Assembly (NCBI GenBank): GCA_021464245.1
Contig: JADCRB010000001.1
Coordinates: forward strand, 877,169 to 941,168
Source of the DNA: Carallia brachiata
Taxonomy: Eukaryota > Streptophyta > Magnoliopsida > Malpighiales > Rhizophoraceae
DNA: 64,000 nucleotides
Direction: 5' to 3'
Under the pieces are notes generated by a model, which was given only the letters and a program-made list of their open reading frames with translations, was not told the origin of the DNA and ran no database searches. Each line of letters begins with the position of its first letter. Position 1 is the stretch's first letter. Shown piece by piece: positions 22,681 to 35,800 of the stretch. The position numbers and the translations under genes were made by a program.

Positions 22681-25600
22681 CAGTTAAAAAAAATATAAAA
22701 TTAAAAAATTAAAAATTAAAAAAATATATATTTAAAAGATTTGAGTTTTACTTCTGTTCTGAATTATTTATTGGTTTAAAAGGTGGATGGGGATAGTGTT
22801 AGTGTGACGCCACGGCGTATGATAGCGACGGGCCCCCCCTTCTTTTGTTGTTATTGTCCGTTTATATAATTTTTATTTTACTTTTTATTTACTTATTTAT
22901 TTATTCTCCCTTTTTGTGAATTTGAAGGTAATTGGAGTTGCTGTGTGCTTTTCTCCCTCTCTCTCTCTCTCTCTGTTTTTTTTTTGTCCGATGTTTAATT
23001 AGTTAATTAATTCAATGTTTGTTCAATAAATTATGACAACCATCTCCATCCATTCTTTTATTTTTTTTTAGTTTGTTCTAACTAAAATTTAAATTCCAAA
23101 ACTTTAATTATGAAAACGATTTTAGTACTAATTAAATTATGTTAATTTCTTTCGCGGTGTTAGTTGTAGATTAGCAAAACATTTTTAATTTGTCGTGATC
23201 CTAGGTTCCTTCAGCTGGTGACTGTGTGTGTGGATTCTCTCGGAGGTTTATAAAAGAAAATCAAATACTTCCACAGTGCTTAAAAAAAAAAAAAAAAGTG
23301 GCATGTTACAGTCTGTCAAACTCCAATTCAAATGGTTTGAAGTTTTATGTCAAATGCTTTGCTAAGTAAGTTGTAAATTGGACCAACTTTTCATTTTGCT
23401 CTGTGACATGGTGGTATTACAATATTGTTGCTTTTTTGCCTGACAAAAGAGATTAATTGGAGAGGAGGGGAAAAAAAAACGGTGGGAGGTTAGAAGAACT
23501 TTGATTGAAATATAAATATACTTAATATTGAAGGATTAAAAAAAAATCATTGACAATTTTATCATAATTACTGTGGTTTATCCTGAACTTTGTGGCTTAA
23601 TTATTTATCCATTTGGTCCCGTTTCAGATTATTAGTGATAATCCAAGGGAATAAAATCATGTACTCCCCCCCCCCCCCAAAAAAAAAGACAAAAGGTGTA
23701 TACACACACAAACAAATAAATTAACCATATCATTATCTCAAATCATAATTGAATTTACAATCCATAACATATATAGTATTTCGATTTAAATTCTTCCAAA
23801 AAAAACAGAGAGAGAAAAAGATTGTTGGGTCAATACTGCCAAAGATATTTGGATGGGCCCACATCCAGAAGTCCAATAGACTGAGGGCCAATTAACTCAT
23901 CCAATCAGTAAATAACAGTATAACATGACATTGGAGATAACCAAATAGATATTATTATAGAAGGATCAAAAAAAAAAGAAGATATTATTATAGATATTTC
24001 TGATTATTATATTACCAACCTGACACAAATTTACATTTGCGACAGGTAATTCAGTTACATTTTGGGGTGGGGTGGAAGGGGAAGCCGCCAGCGGGGGATA
24101 CATTGGAAGTCCAAGGGAACGAGATGAGACAGTTCAATACTTGACTCGAGAAGAAAGAAAAAGACTTCAGGAAGAAGTTAACGTTTGAGGCCGTGGTTAG
24201 CCTAAGATGGATCGTGACTCACATTCACATGATTCAATGATGTTAAAGTGGTGGTCTCTTTGGAAATGCATATTGCTAGTCACCATCGGCCACTAAAAGC
24301 CATCCGATTCGTATGGATATGGACATTGCAAATGCATAAAAAGGTGTCTGATGAGCCACTTATATTTGTGATCTCTAAAAAAATTGATAATATCCGTAAC
24401 ATTTCCTTTGTTTTGACAAAAGTGTTGTTTTTAAGATTTGAATTCGTAACCATACAGTGAAGTAAATTTCCGCTATACTAAGATTTGTCCTTCAATGACA
24501 AAAGGTATGCTTTACTTGAATTGTTTCTAAAAACCAAATTTGTTCGATCAATGATTGAGTGGGTCAAAAAGTTTGAGCATTACTCTTTCTTTATCCCTCG
24601 CATGCCTTTCTTATAAATTTGGAGCCTTAAAGTTAATACGCATTTCATCCTCATCTTATACAGGCAGTTGTAGGGTCATGGAATTATTAGCTGCAGAAAG
24701 GGCTTTTAGTTTACCAACTGCATGCCAGAAGAAGGTTCACCAATCAACAAAAGTGGGCTGAAAAATGATTAAAGAATAGCCAATCACTTCCAAGTCCTAT
24801 TGACTCTGCGTAAAAGCGTACCAATTTGCATGAAATTTCCTATCCGTAGCAAGTGACTGTGTGCGTGATGCTTGCGGGCGAGCCGCAGGTTCAGTTCTTG
24901 TCAAGCCACCGCAAAAGATCAAGACTCGCGCATGTGGCTTGGAATGGTTCTGACCCCACAATCATTGTCTGATATTGAGATTTTTGTACGTGTGTTTTTG
25001 ACAGGTCTGCGCAAGCAGTTACATTGGAAAAAATCAGGACATGCAGATGTTGTGTCTTTAACCTTGAGATTACTTGTTTTCCAGATGGATCCTATAACCA
25101 TGGGTATCATTTGAATGGTTCGAGGAATCAAGCCATAATAGAAGCAGACACCCCAGGGAAGTTTCAGTTGCTGGAACGCTATAACCATGGGAGGACGGGA
25201 CAGAGACAGAGACCAGAACTTGTTACGTCAATGAGCTAGAAAACTGGGGCAGTTGGGGGCACAACGCAGGAAAAATATGAAGGTGGTAATGCTACTTTAG
25301 ATATCTTCTATTATCATTTCAGTTTCTAGGAACGAGTAGCCAGGGGTAGAAGGTACGTACACTTGTATCTACCTGAAGCTAAGACGAAAGAGAGCAAGTC
25401 TCAGGGAGCAAGTGGCCGAATGAATGTTCCTCCACTTGATCCAGTAGTGACCTGCACAGATCATATGTGGTAAAATTACGTGGAACGTGGGTCGGGGAAA
25501 CCCGATCGAGCATCCCATTCAACATGCCGTTTGCATGTCCAGGCTCTCAACACATCTCTTAGGCCCCATGGCTCAGCCGCGCCCGTGAAGTTTAATCTCC

Positions 25601-26128
25601 TTGTGAAAGAAACGAACCATTCCCCTTCAGCATATCAAGAACTGACATCAAATACATTACATCTGGGAATGTATAAGCCAAGAAATTCATTAAACCCAAA
25701 ACTGTATAAGCCACAAAAGGCGGATAGACAGCATCAAAAAACATTTACAAGGTTACCAACAAATCATGAAAAACATACATAGAATGCAACAAGCAGTACT
25801 GTTTTGCAAGTCCCTTCATCAGTTCATTGAAGTGCTTTACAATGACATTAAAAAAAAAAAAAAAAAAAAACCACACAAACTAACCAGTTCAAAAGACATA
25901 AAAAGATAAACTGATAGGTTATGGTGCTCATCAAAAAAGCATTCTGTCCCATACGAGCTCACACACTTACTATTCTTCTTCACAAACTTCAACAAGTCAA
26001 CATCATCATCTGATTATTCTTGTATGAAGTACTGTTCGATGTACTTCTTCCACAACTGAGATATACTTTCAACAGCTTTCCCAGTCTTTCAAACACCAAA
26101 CAGCAAGAAGTCCATGAGAAGTGCTACC
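22681..26128. other. Intergenic, no gene seen
   Basis: It includes a (CT)n tract at 22957-22974, a C10/A9 homopolymer junction near 23667, and a more GC-balanced part at 24550-25560 whose short frames match no protein I recognise. The last 200 bases are probably 3' UTR of the next minus-strand gene. Confidence 0.5.
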
Positions 26129-29100
26129 TTAGATGTCCATTGAGGAATCATTGGAGCTGAGAGGGTTCGAATCCCTGTTCTGGTTTCCTGATGGTGGAGC
26201 AGCTGTTGGCGTTGGATAGTAGGGTCCCTGAGCAATGTGATAGTTTTGGAGACTCCTGCGGATGGGGCTTGACAACGCATTTGAGAAAACTGAATTCTTA
26301 GTTTGTTGATCACAGTGTGGGCCGGCAGTTGTCGGGCCAGATGAGCCCGAAGTGGCTACAAAGCCAGAATTTGTGAATTGCATTGGTTGGGAATTCTGAT
26401 GTTGATGTGGTGCCCTAGGGGACATTGATGGCTCATCTATGCTATACTCCAGCTCGTTCTGCATCAAGAACAAAATAATCCACAATTTCAAGTGCTCCAG
26501 AAGGTCACAGTTAATCGTTGTCAATATATAATATGTCCACACGACTTCCTTAACCACAAATATACTACAGAGAGACCTATGTTAGTTCACATAATATGCA
26601 AAAAATTTAAATAAAAAAAAAAGCCAACAACAACAACAAAAACCAAAAAAAATCCTCTGCAACCAGTCATCCAAACAATCAAATATATCATTTCTGTCCT
26701 GTGCAAATTAAAATGGGTTACAATCACATGGATCCCCCAACTGCAAACCAAAAAGGAAGAAGCGAGAAGAAAAGGAGAAAGAAAAGGATGACCAAGAATG
26801 AGACAACAAGGGCAAATAACAGCATTCAAATTCAACAAAAACTGGGCCAAATCTAATAACCATGCAGCACATGGATCTTCTTTTATCAGTCAGCTTTTGA
26901 AACAAAATTCATTAAGATAACATTAATGTTGTGTGTTCCTCAGGCTGCATAACATAATTAATAATTAACTGACGACCAACTGAATTATAATCTAGTTTAG
27001 ACATTCTTAATCCTATCGATTCTAGGGGAAAGCTGTGGGGAAAGCATTGCAAGTTCAGTATCAGGTCCTAGGCCGTCAAAACAAGGAAGCCTAAAAAGAA
27101 GGGCTAGAAAATAAAAAGAAGGATGCCACAAGGATTTTCTTCATGCGTGTATCTGTGTTGCATGTGCCTTAAGAAAAAGAGCCCACTAAGGATTAGTAGT
27201 TGAAAGAGCCTATCCACACAGCGTTTGTTAATTATTGCTGCAGAAAATTGATGAATTAAGTTTCTCTTAGCCTGTCTTTCAACCTGGAGAATGTAATGCT
27301 GTCGTATCCTAAGAATGATTCCTAAACCCTAATAGTGTGATGTGTGTAATAACTAATAACTTCATACTTGCTTCAACAAATTCAGATCTGACTTGCAGAT
27401 TTGCCCTGAAGTTTCAATTTCTCAAACTCCAACAAACCCTACCAACCATATCAACATTGCTTTCTTAATTTCAAATATACAAAACATCCTCGAAATGTGG
27501 AATTGAATTTAAAAGGATGCAAAACAGCCGCTTATAAATCCAAGGAACTTCATACAAAGTGTTAAGATAATAAGGTTCAGCAACAAGAGTGGTATTTCAC
27601 TTTTCATATGAAATGACAATTCATGATTACAACACAGGGAGAATATTATCTTGTCTTATGTTGCCAACTGTTGTGTCAAAAGCTAAAGCATGGCAACATA
27701 ATATGTTGTAATATAAAACAGACATAAGGAAAGCAGCAATAATAGTCCGCGCATAAATGAAGGGGAAATATCTGGCACAGATTAACGGGAAGCACAATCA
27801 ATGCGTTGTGAACAATACAGTGAATAAAAATCCAACACCATCATACAAACCTGAAGATAATTAAGGATATCAACTGTTGTCACTCTTGACCCCTCTTCTT
27901 GCTGTCTCAAAATCCATTGATAAAGTTTCTCCTGTAAACAACATAATCATGCCAAATGAGCAATTTATCAAACTTAAGCCAAAAGGAAGCTCACCACAAT
28001 CTAGTGCAGAGCAGTGCAGAAGGATGGGAGAATATATAGCATTTGACAACAGAGAATTCATTTAACATTGCCACTGTCTGCATAAAAATGGCCAAATTAA
28101 CAATATGATGGCTAAGTCTTATGTGCAAGGTGATAATAGAGCTGAAAGGTTCTTCAACCTACATACAGTGCCATCTGATTGGTAAGCAATTGTCTTTGGC
28201 ATACTTTACAATGAAAAGTTAGTGGCAAAAGCTACATGGAAGTTTGGAAAGATCTAATGGGTCTAAGTGGAAGGCCAACAAAACATTTGAAGGGATGAAA
28301 TAAAAATATCAAAATTTAAAGGGTTGCTCCTGCTCTTTTCATTTTCTTGGGAAGAAAAATTTTCTAATTTTCCCTCATTGTCATGGCAAGACAGAAGGGA
28401 AGCACAAAAGTACACAGAAAGCCAGCAAAACAGATGAACCCATGCATAAAAAAAAGTATAAAAAAAAAATTTGCTTAAATCTGACATAAAGAACAAGAAT
28501 TCAATAAATGGAAGAGAGATTTAAATTTCTACTGAAACATTGAACCCAAAAAAAAAGTCAGAAGCCAACGTAACACATAAACATACTAAAATAAAAAACC
28601 TGTTTTAGTTTCTATCTAGTCTTTCTTTGGTATAATGCTGTGCAAAAACTGAATCTCTCAGCAACAATCCCAAAAAGAAAAAAAAAAAGTCTAGCTGTCA
28701 AAAGTGCATCAAATTGAAATGCAATCCAAGATTTTGTTCTTTATTTTTTTAAGGAAAAAAAAAGGGAAGAAAGATGGAAGGAGAATTAGCAAAGTTTATT
28801 TCTTCAGCAGCAATATCAAAAACAAAGTCCCACTAAAACTAATAATAAGACTTCTAAATGAACCATACATAAGAGCGAACGATGCTTCTCCAGTTCTCCG
28901 CTCCCTCAAAAAGCCTTTTATACCCGGTCCACAATAAACATAATGTAAAATAAAGGTACAATAACCATAGTAATTAAGTCTCCGATTGAAAAAATTTCCA
29001 TAGGTTCATCCTTACTCTCCTGAACCAAATTCTTCTTGTGACATATGGACTCCCATTTGAATGGCAAAAACAATCTATACACATTAACTTCCGAAATAGT

Positions 29101-29908
29101 TCCCTCATCAATGAGAACTAGCACTTGTATACCTTCATGAAGGTAGAGGCTTGGGGCCACAATCCACCACAGGAAGTGTACAAATACCCAATAAAATCAT
29201 CCAAACACCCCGGCACTGAATTTCAATCGCATAAATAAATTTGAAATCCTAAAAAAATTGGAGTTTCTTATTAATCTACCGACAAGCAAAATCAATTGCA
29301 TTCTCTACAGCACGCGCAAGCCACCCAATCACAGGAGAAGTAGAAAACCAAAGTAAAATGCTGCTGAATTTTAAAAATCCTTCACACCAACTGGCAAACA
29401 AAGTAAAGCCACACCGCCCCATCCGATCCAAACATAAATCCGATAACAGAAGCACCAATGCTTATATGTACACGTCGATTTACTCTTCAAATTGCTGAAA
29501 ACGAAAAAGCCCTTATATATTCAGAAACAACAATGAATAAAGGAATATCATTTTTCAATTATCAATCCAAAAAAGCAAAAACCCATCAACAGAAACCCCC
29601 AAAAGAGCAAAAAAAAGATAAAACAAACTGCTTAATCTACCAAGGAACAGTAAAGTAAAAAACTTGAAAATTAAAGGGGTGAGAAAAAAAAAAAAAAAAC
29701 AAAAAAACAAAATAGAAAGAAGGGGTTTGGTGGGGTGGGGGAATCGTACAAAGCCATGACGTTCGCCGGCTTGGAAGGAGAGTTTCTGGTGGTTCATGGA
29801 CTGGGTGTAAAGCTGAGATAGGGAATTGGCGGCGCTGCAAAAAGAAGCGTACATGGTCCGATCCACCTCGTCTAGGCTCGTCGCTATCGATTTCCTCTTC
29901 TTCCCCAT
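26129..29908 (-). CDS. Conserved plant protein of unknown function
   Basis: Three exons with closing phases: 29908-29750, 27931-27851 and 26458-26129, giving 189 aa. The start is taken at MGKKRKSIATSLDEVD; nine upstream in-frame codons are possible but less protein-like. Residues about 10-80 form a helical, well-ordered part (MYASFCSAANSLSQLYTQ, EKLYQWILRQQEEGSRVT, VDILNYLQNELEY). The C-terminal 100 residues are Pro/Ser/Gln/Asn-rich and likely disordered. The KKRK run near the N-terminus could act as a nuclear signal. No catalytic motif is visible and I do not assign a function. Introns are large (about 1.8 and 1.4 kb) and empty of genes. Confidence 0.85.
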
Positions 29909-30148
29909 CCTCCCAATCCCAAACCAACCAATCAATCAATCAATTAAACTTCCCCTAATCTCTTCTTCTTCTTTTTTTTTTAATTTTTCCTCTGATATAT
30001 ATATCTAATACAGATAAATAAATAATAAACAATAAATATAAATAATTATATATATATATATAGAGATAAAAGACTAAAACAATATGCAGTAGTTTCAGCG
30101 CATAATTGATAAGACTGATTGATAAAGAAGCGTCTGTGTGAAAAAGCG

Positions 30149-30176
30149 CGAGAGAGAGAGGGAGAGAGAGAGAGAG
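30149..30176. repeat. (GA)n tract in a gene leader or promoter
   Basis: GA repeats with one GG interruption; on the minus strand this is a CT-rich stretch about 240 bp upstream of ATG 29908, a common feature of plant leaders and core promoters. Confidence 0.8.
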
Positions 30177-31474
30177 TTTGGGAAAGAAGGAAACAAACAA
30201 ACAACAATGTTGCCTCTGTCGTGGTGGGTTTCGATTAAGGTTTCTGTAAGTTTCTTTGGTTTTTATAGGTGCGGTGGCTGTGAGAGAAACTCGAGAGACA
30301 GACAGAAGAGAGAGAAGGGAAGGGGAAGGGGGGTCGGGTCGGGTCGGATAGGATCTGGATGCATGCAGCGAATTGATTAATTAAACAGAAATATTTTTTT
30401 GTGGCTCCATAATAATATAAATCTGTATAGTTGAATTATAAAATATATGTTAAATTTAAAAATATAAAAATAAATTATTAAATATTATTTAATTAATTAC
30501 GTACGTTTTATTAAGTATGTACATATACTCTTACTCTTAATTAGGAAAATCATTGTTCTTATTTGGGTTTTTTTTTTTTAACTCCTAGCAATGCAGCTGG
30601 ACTCATAGGAAGAAGCTGGGCAATCTATTTAATAGTTTCTATTTTTGTTAATTCGATAGATTTTTTTTTTTTTTTGCTTAAATTAATATGATAGATTTTG
30701 AAAAAGTCCGTGTCAGCAGGGAAGTTTAGGTCCAAATTGTCCGTTCTTCCAATTCTGCAGTGGCTAATCAAAACTCAACAGCACTTACATATTTTAGTTG
30801 GCAACTAACATCTATGCAGTTTTTGGTAGATCATATATATATATATAATTCTAATTACTCAAAAAGGAAATTGTTTATATATAACTGAAGTAATATGATT
30901 ATATTTTTTAGGTTTATAATCACTAGAGAATCAAAGTTTCGTATTCACAAAGTTTGTGACCTAACATTTTCCATTTAAGTTGTGGACCTTTTGGTTCACA
31001 TATTGCATTGAATTCGTGCTTCCAATCCAATTCCGAACGGTCTTATCATTTTTCTTCATTAATATTTTGAAAAAATAAAAAACAAAAAATTAGGATAACT
31101 ACTTTTTTTCTTTTGGACTTTTTGTGAAACAACGTGTTCTTTGCAATAAAAAAAAAAAAAAGGCAACGTGTTCCTTTTTTTTTTTTTTTTGAGAACATAA
31201 ATATTACATTAAACACAGAAGCTAAAGTATCATTAGCTTAATAACTGCACACTTTGTTTATTTATTATAAAATAACTTACATTTGTAAAATATTTATAGT
31301 GAAAATAATGATTTTTTTGTCACTTACTTATAGTACAGTTTGTGTTTTTCTTGAAAATAACTTCAGCTCTAGAAAAAAAAAAGTTATTTTACCTAAAAAT
31401 CTAAAAATTTTCTCTAAATTTTGCCTATGTAAAATATTTTCCGTGAAATAAACGTTGAAAAACCTGTAAAATTT

Positions 31475-31500
31475 TTTCCTGTAAAATATTTTACAGGAAA
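31475..31500. repeat. 26-bp perfect palindrome
   Basis: Its centre is TAAAATATTTTA, extended outward by CCTG/CAGG and TTT/AAA. Several related AAAATATTTT motifs precede it, suggesting the remains of a MITE. Confidence 0.85.
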
Positions 31501-31639
31501 CAATTACACTCCCAACTTAATAAGACGCAAAGCTGTGGAGATCTATGATTGATTGGGAAGAGAAAGTGCACATCCAAATATGCTGTAGAATGCAAGCACT
31601 GAAAGACTCATCAGCTGGACTCTGCCCTCAGACCATATT

Positions 31640-32025
31640 GCCAGAATAAATGTTGACGGTGCAGCTAAGGGCACTTGAGGACTAGCTGGTTTTGGTGGCT
31701 GTGCTAGAGATAAGAATGGAAGCCGGTTGTATGGGTCCTCGGGTTTTTGTGGGGAAGTTCTGGCCATCCAAGTTGAACTGCACGCTATTTATACGGCTTT
31801 GAGTACAGCAAGTGAGAAGGAGCTCCGAAAAATAATAGTAGAGACTGACTCCTTATTAGCCTTGCAAAAAATTATTATGAGTGAATAGAATTTAGACTAC
31901 TACAAGGCAATTATTGGTGACTAAAGACAATTAATAAATTGTCCTTCGCGATGCAAGTTGAAACGCATGTTACGTGAAGAAAATTATTGTACAGATTTCA
32001 TAGCAAACAAAGGCCGTATCGAGAG
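31640..32025 (+). pseudogene. RNase H domain relic of a non-LTR-type retroelement
   Basis: Translation from 31643 gives the pattern of the plant RVT_3/RNase H-like domain: RINVDGAAKG, then GLAGFGGCARDKNG, ELHAIYTAL, and VETDSLLALQ, followed by a late NYCTDFIANKG-like motif. The catalytic acidic residues Asp (VDGA), Glu (VELHA) and Asp (ETDS) are visible. At least three in-frame stops interrupt it, the first at the TGA in GGCACTTGAGGA. Flanking reverse transcriptase is not seen. It is a dead fragment. Confidence 0.75.
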
Positions 32026-32876
32026 ATTCTTACTCACCATTTGGAAAATGCCTCCTTAAGAACTATAACATAATTGCCGTGTGTCGCCATCCTGATGGCT
32101 AATCTCCACTACGTGCATTGTATTTCTTAATTTTCTATCTTCAGCATCGATATAAAAAAAAAAAAAAAATTATCATTAGACCCAATAACTGCACCAACAA
32201 CCACTAAAGCCTTCTTAGCTAACATGTTCCTAAACTGCTTTGGTTAGTTATATGACTGACGATAATTTATTTCTGTTTATTTTTTCATCGATTATCCTTA
32301 AATTATCAAGTAATTAAATAATAACAAAAAATTTTTAATTCTAAATTTAATTAATTTTGATTATATAATGCTAGCTGATACAACTTTAGATATGATTTTC
32401 TTTTTAATGTCATTTTTCTTGCCTCTGCAATCAATTGGATCAAAATGCTTCATAAAGGCCATTACACAAATAACATGCGAATCAAAACAAAGATAGTAAC
32501 GAACAGCCAAGTTACATATAGTACATGATGATGCAGAAACCGCATAAGCCTCTGCAACCTGCTATTCCAATCTCGTAGAACAAAGTAAATACATCTAATG
32601 ATATCTGAGCCAACAGTGTTAGAATAGGGCCTGTAACATACAACTCTTTCAACTTCAGCTGGATGAAGCTCATTATCAAGTGTGAAGTGAGATAGTGGCC
32701 CTGTTGACTATCTTACTCTAACACAACCACAACTAAAAGAACAAAGAGAAGTTTCTTCTCCGGCTATCGGATCGTTGATTCAAAGTATTAATGACTTTAA
32801 ACAATCTGTAGTCTCACTTTAAACAAGAGCAATATGGATAAACCTGAAAAAGGCTGGCAAATGCCGGTTGAACAAG

Positions 32877-35800
32877 TTAGATGGACATGGTAAAGCCTAA
32901 TTCCTTGGCAGCAGTGTGGAGATATTGAATAGGCTTTCCTCTAACAAGTTGGCTATGAGCTTCCCAATTCAGGCACTTCTCTATATCAGCTTTCCAGTCG
33001 ACTGCATCTATGTTAAAGTACCGATAAGAGGGTCCATGGATGCCATTTATGTCTGCTTGTTTAGAGGTAGGTCTTATAGAGCCAGCATGCAAAATTCCGC
33101 GTAGAACTGATGTGCTCAAAGTGCGGACATGGGCACTTGGATGAGAAAGACATTGAATGGTAGCCGGAAGACGACACTGCAAGAATTGGCCAAAAAATTA
33201 GATCTTTTTTAAGTGTAGGTTTTGCAATCTTTAGTGTTGAAAGATCCAATGCTAACTTCATGACATATATATACTTTGAAATGTGCATGTGGGGCCTCTG
33301 TATATATGAATGTCTGAGGCAACAACCAGACCTCTGCTTGATTGAGAATAAAAATATCAATGAGGTGTATTTGCTTACTTTCAAAAGATTCAAAAGGCCA
33401 TCAGCAACTGCAAATCCAGATTCTCCACACTCCTGCACCGGCTGAACTGCCCTAGCTGTTGCTTCCAGTAGCTGCCAGATTAAAGATCATAACACCCACT
33501 AATAAATAAATCGAAGTCTGCATGGCATTGTTTTTGCAAAGTCGTACTTTGAATCTTATTGGACATGGATATACGACTTCTCATACGAAATTAGACATGA
33601 AAAAAGAGCCAAGGCAACTAACGAGATTTATTCAGCAGATGAAACATCTAAACAAAATAAAGATTTGTTAGCCGATATCATGAAACCATTCCACCTAAAA
33701 GCTTAAGCTGTTAGGTGAGGCCCAAGATATGAATCATGTATCATATTCCAACATGCCCCCTCACGCGAAAACCCAGCTCACTTGGGCTGGAAGCGTGCAC
33801 AAACTAGGCTCACTTGGGCCTTAAGTATGAACAAACCACAAATTCATAATTAATTCACAATTAAATGTGAGGGTAGCGGGATTTGAACTCATGATCACTA
33901 GGTCATGAAGGCTCTGATACTATATCATGAAACCATTCCACCTAAAAGCTTAAGCCGTTAGGTGAGGCCTAAGATATGGATCATATATTATATTCCAACA
34001 ATCACATTTTTGGACAATCAATAAGTTTCTTTCTGGAAAGTTACCTCCAGTTGTGGCAAGGTGCAAGCCTCACCGTCAACAAGCATGCCATCTGTGGCGC
34101 GTAGAAGTAGATCTGATGCACTTGCCAAAATTACCAATGATTCAAGTGTATCATGATTCCTCATTAGCTCCACGATCACTTTGACTATTCGCTGGTTAAT
34201 TCTCCACATTTTCTGACCCTGATCATCATCTTTGGCAATCCAAGGTTGCAACTCTCTTTCCGCCTGACAAGTGCACATGGCCATGAAAGTGACTAGACAA
34301 ACCAAGGGCATTAAAATTTGGAGGAAAGTGAAATAACTTTAACTAAAAGAAAGCCGTCTAATTTTCAGAGTACCAAAGCAACACATCCGAAATTGGGCAA
34401 CTAAACATCAAAAAAGTTTTTAAATTAACCCATGATTTATTATATCTCTCTTGCTGCCCAGAGCATTGTGAACTAGCAGTGACAAATCTTTCTGAATTTT
34501 TCCTTCCCTATTTTGGGCATGCTGCATGGTTAGCACTTGGCAGAAAAAAGGCCGAGTCCAAGTCAGCATTCAAAAGTTAACGGTAATCATTGGCATGATT
34601 AAAAGGTTAAACAAAGTTTGGACCTGAAGCACAACAGCTGTGGCCGCTCTGGTTGGAGATGCCGAGACAACATTGCATAGAGCATCAACAACCTGTTCAC
34701 ACACAAATTGTCAAATCACATTCTGCATTGTCAAAGGAAACATATACAACATAAAATAGTAATAAGAATCTGAAAAAATCTAGCATAAGCATGGAATAAG
34801 GCAGAAAGCTATTCTCTTTTTTCATTTAATAAGATATTATGATGACTAATTAAAGGATAGATCATTTGCTCAAGATGGTAGCTTACCTGCCGCCATCCCT
34901 GCTGGGCAGAAGTGCTTTCCGCACTAGGTTGAGTTTCAGGTGCTGCAATCAACTTGTACCATAGCAGTGAAACAACAGAGAAACATAACTCCTGTTTCTC
35001 TGCAAGCAATGACCTTAAAAGTACTTGTGCATTGCAACTGAACCCAATGTGCCTGTCCATTGTTAAGAAATTGGCCAGATCTGAAGCATCCAATGGGAAA
35101 CCTGCAACACCTTTTCCCAAGTTACTTCCCGAGGCTTCTTCTGATTGTGATGCTCCCTTATGCTTGAGTTTAGCTTGCGAATGAGCAGATTCTTCACATG
35201 GTGGGCCAGATGCCTGCCCTGAGTAAAACCAGCCAGCACTAGTTTTGTTTTGCCTCTTCTCATCAAGAGAGGCAAAAGAGTCTCTCCAAACTGGTGCATG
35301 GAAGTGTGCTTCCAATGGCTCAGCCTTGTTAACTATGGATGCGACAGCTTTACTATGAATATCTATAAGGTTATACAGTGAGGATGCCCTGGAGTAAATT
35401 TCATTATCCCATTTACACCGCATCAGGACAGAGAGAGCATGCATGCAAGCCTTTGACCGTCTAAAGAGTTCAGAGACATGAGCAGCTACCATAGCTGCAG
35501 CTACTATCTCATTTGAACTATAACTCCAAGAGGTGCCAATGGAAGACAGTTTCAGAGAAAAAAGTGCTTCTAAAATTGTCAAAATTCTGTGTGTGTGATG
35601 AATCGCAGAATTGATACTACATTGAAACTCACTAGTAGACCCATTTAGTTTAACAGGCTTGGGTATGGCTTTTCCATCTTTGTTACCCAGATGATTACTT
35701 CCCCTTGAAATGAACGGGAACAACTGAAGCTCGCAGGAAAGGGCACATACAGCAGCCAAAACATAAGAATCAAATGCTGCAACAGGGCCTTGTCTTTTCC

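Larger units (their letters stand above)
29909..32876. other. Intergenic with retroelement relic
   Basis: Apart from the leader region, a 26-bp palindrome at 31475-31500 and the RNase H relic at 31640-32025, no gene is seen. The part next to 32876 is GI 3' flank. Confidence 0.55.

Noticed and set aside
24248..25782. Several short open frames
   Set aside because: No conserved motif, no splice-consistent model and no supporting composition.
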